The notes under the pieces: generated by a model
What the model was told of the DNA's origin: nothing
Databases searched by the model: none
Seen by the model: the letters and a program-made list of their open reading frames with translations, nothing else
Source of the DNA: Pseudomonadota bacterium
GTDB lineage: Bacteria; Myxococcota; Myxococcia; Myxococcales; Myxococcaceae
Length of the DNA: 15,921 nt
Assembly (NCBI GenBank): GCA_023424585.1
Contig: JAFADT010000990.1
Location: forward strand, 1-15,921
Direction: 5' to 3'
Program-made: the position numbers and the translations under genes
In this document: in pieces, positions 13,212-15,921 of the stretch
Layout of the letters: each line of letters starts with the position of its first letter
Position numbering within the stretch: the first letter of the stretch is position 1

Positions 13212-13936
13212 TAGATTTCGGAGACGCCGTCGCGCTCGGCCCAGCCCTCCAGGCCGTTGGGCAGGCGGATGCGCACGTACTTCCCCGTCTCCTCCAGGAG
13301 CTGCACCTTCAGCCCGGCGTGCACCTCGAAGAGGGAGCGCCCCTCCGAGCGCGGCAGCTCGCGCGCCACCAGCGTGGGCGACAGCACCACGGCCTCGTGC
13401 ACGTTCTGGTGCACCCAGATGTGCGCCCCCAGCAGCAGCGCCGCCGGCACCGCCGCCGTGAGGCAGAGGCCCGCCACCACCGCCACCGCCGTGCGGCGCA
13501 TTGCGGGGAAGAAGCGCCGGAAGAGCAGCAGCGCGAAGCCCACCAGCCACGCGACGAAGAAGACCCAGGCCACGGCCTCGCCGTCCGTCGCCGCCGCCAG
13601 CCGGGGGAGGAAGGCCTCGTCCGCGGTGGCGCCCACGACCTTGTCCACCTGCCGCGCCCGCGCCAGGGCCAGGTTGGCCTCCAGGTCCGCGGCGCGGCCG
13701 CCCTGCTTGCGGGCCTGCTCCAGCGCCAGCACCGCGCGGCCCAGGTCGCCCCGGGCCAGGTGCGTGGTGCCCAGGTTGTAGAGCACGTCCGGCCCGCCGA
13801 AGCCGTGGGCCAGGAGCTTCTCGTAGTGCGACTGCGCGGTGGCGTAGTCCTCGCGCCCGTACGCGTCGTTGGCCTGCTGGAAGACGGCCTCCGCTTCCTC
13901 GGCGGTGTAGTAGCCCTGCGTCGCCGCGTCGCTCAT
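13211..13936 (-). CDS. batE: BatE-like TPR/SH3 membrane protein
   Basis: A 241-residue protein with two tetratricopeptide-type repeats (about 12-45 and 50-80, the latter with VLYNLGTTHLARGDLGRAVL). It has two membrane segments (121-140 and 148-173) and a C-terminal bacterial SH3-like domain (about 181-241, ending GLEGWAERDGVSEI). This is the usual make-up of BatE, the last gene of the moxR-bat (Bacteroides aerotolerance) operon, whose products are thought to form a membrane complex in stress tolerance; the biochemical role is unclear. The frame is open further upstream, but ATG 13936 shares one base with the batD stop (TGATG), so the two are translationally coupled. Confidence 0.85.
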   Translation of the reverse strand: MSDAATQGYYTAEEAEAVFQQANDAYGREDYATAQSHYEKLLAHGFGGPDVLYNLGTTHLARGDLGRAVLALEQARKQGGRAADLEANLALARARQVDKVVGATADEAFLPRLAAATDGEAVAWVFFVAWLVGFALLLFRRFFPAMRRTAVAVVAGLCLTAAVPAALLLGAHIWVHQNVHEAVVLSPTLVARELPRSEGRSLFEVHAGLKVQLLEETGKYVRIRLPNGLEGWAERDGVSEI

Positions 13937-15813
13937 CACGCCCAGCCCTCCATCACCGCCGCCGCGGTCGCCAGCACCTTGCGCCGCTCCCCCGGCTCCA
14001 CCCCGCCGCCGTAGCGGCCCAGGTCGCACGCCTCCAGCACGAAGAGCACGCGCGCGCGCCGCTCCGCGTCCACGCCCGCCGCCGTCAGCCTCTCGCCCAG
14101 CGCCTCGCGCGTCAGCCCGCCGACGGGGAAGCCCAGCTGCGCCTCCAGGAAGCCCGTCATCGCGCGCTCCACCTCCACGTAGAACGCGCCCGCGTCCGAG
14201 CCCGCCTTGAGCTTCTCCGCCTCCGCCAGCCGCTTGCGCGCGGCCTTCGCCTGCTGACGGCCCCGGCCCGCCTCCGAGCGGGTGGCCAGCCGGCCGCGCA
14301 TGCCGCCCACGAACGCCACGCCCGCCAGCAGGCCCAGCGGCGCCAGCACGCCCGCGACGAAGAAGGGCTGCGTCCACGCGGGCTGCGACGGCCCCACGAA
14401 GTGCGCCTGCGCGCGCACCGGACGCAGGCCTCCGGCGGTGAGCACGTTCTTCTGCTCGTTGGCCGCGTCCGCCACCTGCGAGGGCGTCATCGTCGAGGGC
14501 AGCGACGACACGCCGCCCGCGCCCGCCTCCACGGTGACCGTCACCGGGTCCGTGCGCGCCACTTCATACTGGCGCCGCACGGGGTCGAAGTAGGGGAAGC
14601 GCAGCTCCGGCAGCGTGAAGGTGCCCGTGCGCTGCGGCATCACCAGGTACTCCACCACGCGGCGGCCCTGGATGCGGTTGCGGTTGGGGGTGAGCCGGTC
14701 CGTCGTCGTCGGCTCGTAGATCTTCAGCGCGGCCGGGCCGGTGAGCTTGGGCGGGGTGACGTTCTTCACATTGCCCTGCCCCTCCAGGATGACCTTCACC
14801 GTGATGGGCTGGCCCAGCTCCACGCGCGTCTGCGACACGTCCAGCGACATGCGCCACGAGCCCACGTTCGCGTTGGACATGTTCGGCGGCGCGCCGTTCG
14901 GCAGGGGCCGCACCTTCACCTTCAGGCCGTTGGAGACGCGGTGCACGCGGTGGCCCGCGAAGAGGAAACCCGTGGTGATGTCCGCCTCCGCCGGGGTGAT
15001 GAGCAGCGTGCCGGACTTCACCGGGAACAGCGCGCGGCGGCGCAGCAGGTAGGCGCGGTACGGGATGCCGTCCACCACCTTCTGCTCGCCCGAGAGCTGC
15101 GTGGGGCTCTCCACCTCCTCCGTCCAGAAGCCCTCCAGCTTGGGCATCGTCACCGCGTCCACGCTGGACAGGTCCACGCGCGAGTAGATGTAGAGCGACA
15201 GCGTGGCCTGCTCGCCCACGTAGAGGTCGTCGCGGTCCAGGCTCGCGCGCAGGAACAGGTCCGAGTCCCCGCGCGGAATCACCGGCTCATCGCCCATCAG
15301 GTCGGAGTCGTCGTCCCCGAACGGATCCGGCATGTTGCGGAAGTTGCGGAACGGGTCCGGCAGCTGCGACCGGCCGCCCTGCTGCGCCTGGGGGGCGTTG
15401 CCCACGCGGCCCTCGCGCACGGTCAGCGGCACGGGGTCCGTGCGGTACGTGCGGCCCCCGGCGCTGAGCGTCGCGGGCGGGATGGTGAGCTTGCCCGCGC
15501 GCAGCGGGCGCATCAGCAGCTCGTGGCGGGTGATGTCCTGGATGACGGCGGGGCCGCCGCCGGACAGCGAGATGGAGCGCTGGCTGCCGCGCGACGAGGA
15601 GAGCACCTCGAAGTCGTTGGACTCGGGCAGGCGCACCTGGGCGTTGGACGGCGCGTCCACCACCACCACGGTGAGCCGGAAGGTGTCGTCGGTGCCCACC
15701 TCGTTGCGGTCCACCGTCTGGTAGAACTCGATGTCCGCCGCCCACGCCGGCGCCGTGGCCAGGAGGGCGAGCACGGCGAGCAGCGCCGTGCGCCCGCTAC
15801 CAGTCCTTCTCAT
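13936..15813 (-). CDS. batD: BatD family protein (oxygen-tolerance/aerotolerance operon)
   Basis: The 625-residue protein starts with a Sec signal peptide (MRRTGSGRTALLAVLALLATAPAWAA). Extracytoplasmic beta-sandwich repeats follow: DIEFYQTVDRNEVGTDDTFRLTVVV near 27-51 is the classic first BatD repeat, with further copies near 185-215 and 325-345. One membrane helix at about 481-503 leads to a cytosolic C-terminal domain of about 120 residues. A Gln/Asn/Asp-rich linker lies near 140-170. Length and order match the BatD family. It overlaps the preceding BatC-like gene by 17 bp and is coupled to batE. In the family it works with the von Willebrand-type proteins BatA/BatB in the periplasm; its ligand is unknown. 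Confidence 0.9.
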   Translation of the reverse strand: MRRTGSGRTALLAVLALLATAPAWAADIEFYQTVDRNEVGTDDTFRLTVVVVDAPSNAQVRLPESNDFEVLSSSRGSQRSISLSGGGPAVIQDITRHELLMRPLRAGKLTIPPATLSAGGRTYRTDPVPLTVREGRVGNAPQAQQGGRSQLPDPFRNFRNMPDPFGDDDSDLMGDEPVIPRGDSDLFLRASLDRDDLYVGEQATLSLYIYSRVDLSSVDAVTMPKLEGFWTEEVESPTQLSGEQKVVDGIPYRAYLLRRRALFPVKSGTLLITPAEADITTGFLFAGHRVHRVSNGLKVKVRPLPNGAPPNMSNANVGSWRMSLDVSQTRVELGQPITVKVILEGQGNVKNVTPPKLTGPAALKIYEPTTTDRLTPNRNRIQGRRVVEYLVMPQRTGTFTLPELRFPYFDPVRRQYEVARTDPVTVTVEAGAGGVSSLPSTMTPSQVADAANEQKNVLTAGGLRPVRAQAHFVGPSQPAWTQPFFVAGVLAPLGLLAGVAFVGGMRGRLATRSEAGRGRQQAKAARKRLAEAEKLKAGSDAGAFYVEVERAMTGFLEAQLGFPVGGLTREALGERLTAAGVDAERRARVLFVLEACDLGRYGGGVEPGERRKVLATAAAVMEGWA

Positions 15814-15921
15814 TGGGCTTCCTCTGCTTCTTCTTCTGCTGGAAACGCCAGAGCTGGAGATTCTTCTCGTTCTGCTTCATCGCATCCAGCAGGCGCTCCG
15901 CCTCGCGCCGCAGTGCCGAGG
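15797..15921 (-). CDS. C-terminal end of a BatC-like gene (start outside window)
   Basis: Forty codons run from the window edge to TAG at 15797-15799. They give a helical, strongly charged end with LLDAMKQNEKNLQLWRFQQK and a final KPNEKDW. This kind of tail, ending in an NEKDW-type motif after a Lys/Gln-rich stretch, is typical of the TPR/von Willebrand-type protein encoded just before batD. The batD start lies inside it in another frame (17-bp overlap). Confidence 0.65.
   Translation of the reverse strand, partial: SALRREAERLLDAMKQNEKNLQLWRFQQKKKQRKPNEKDW

Overview
The window comes from a very GC-rich genome with GC-biased third codon positions. The likely source is a myxobacterium (Myxococcus, Corallococcus or a relative). 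This rests on gene content: a myxobacterial-style non-flagellar type III secretion (T3SS) locus, a bat aerotolerance-type operon, a PilZ protein and a single-receiver response regulator. It is inference, not a database match.

Layout. Bases 1-155 hold the Gly/Ser/Arg-rich C-terminal tail of a rightward gene cut by the window edge, closed by a strong hairpin terminator (205-236). About 240-1210 is non-coding; its left half is built from degenerate tandem repeats of about 70 bp, followed by a second, 130-bp-spaced duplication. Two rightward genes follow: a YihY/BrkB-family membrane protein (1217-2617) and an HU/IHF-family DNA-binding protein (2671-3093). The latter converges on the T3SS operon with only 3 bp between stop codons.

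The centre (12103 down to 3097, minus strand) is one compact T3SS operon. In transcription order it holds a needle-like small protein, the inner-rod protein SctI, the ring lipoprotein SctJ, a FliG-N-like protein in the SctK position, the C-ring protein SctQ (with a probable internal start for a separate C-terminal fragment), a FliO-like protein, and the export apparatus SctR, SctS, SctT, SctU and SctV. Most junctions from sctQ onward are 4-bp ATGA/GTGA overlaps, so translation is probably coupled. The first half follows the prgI-J-K-orgA order of classical T3SS. The second half follows the flagellar fliM/N-O-P-Q-R-flhB-flhA order, including a FliO-like gene that ordinary non-flagellar systems lack. 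No ATPase (SctN), stator (SctL), secretin (SctC) or SctD gene is present in the window.

Divergent from the operon is a PilZ-domain protein (12330-12662), a candidate c-di-GMP sensor. It converges on a CheY-like single-domain response regulator (12681-13082). The right end is a leftward bat operon: the tail of a BatC-like gene (15797 to the edge), batD and batE, with overlapping junctions.

The most interesting features are the mixture of flagellar (FliO-like, FliG-like) and injectisome (needle-like, rod, SctJ lipoprotein) parts in one operon, and the well-placed ribosome-binding site for an internal SctQ start. Together they look like an early-diverging or intermediate T3SS.
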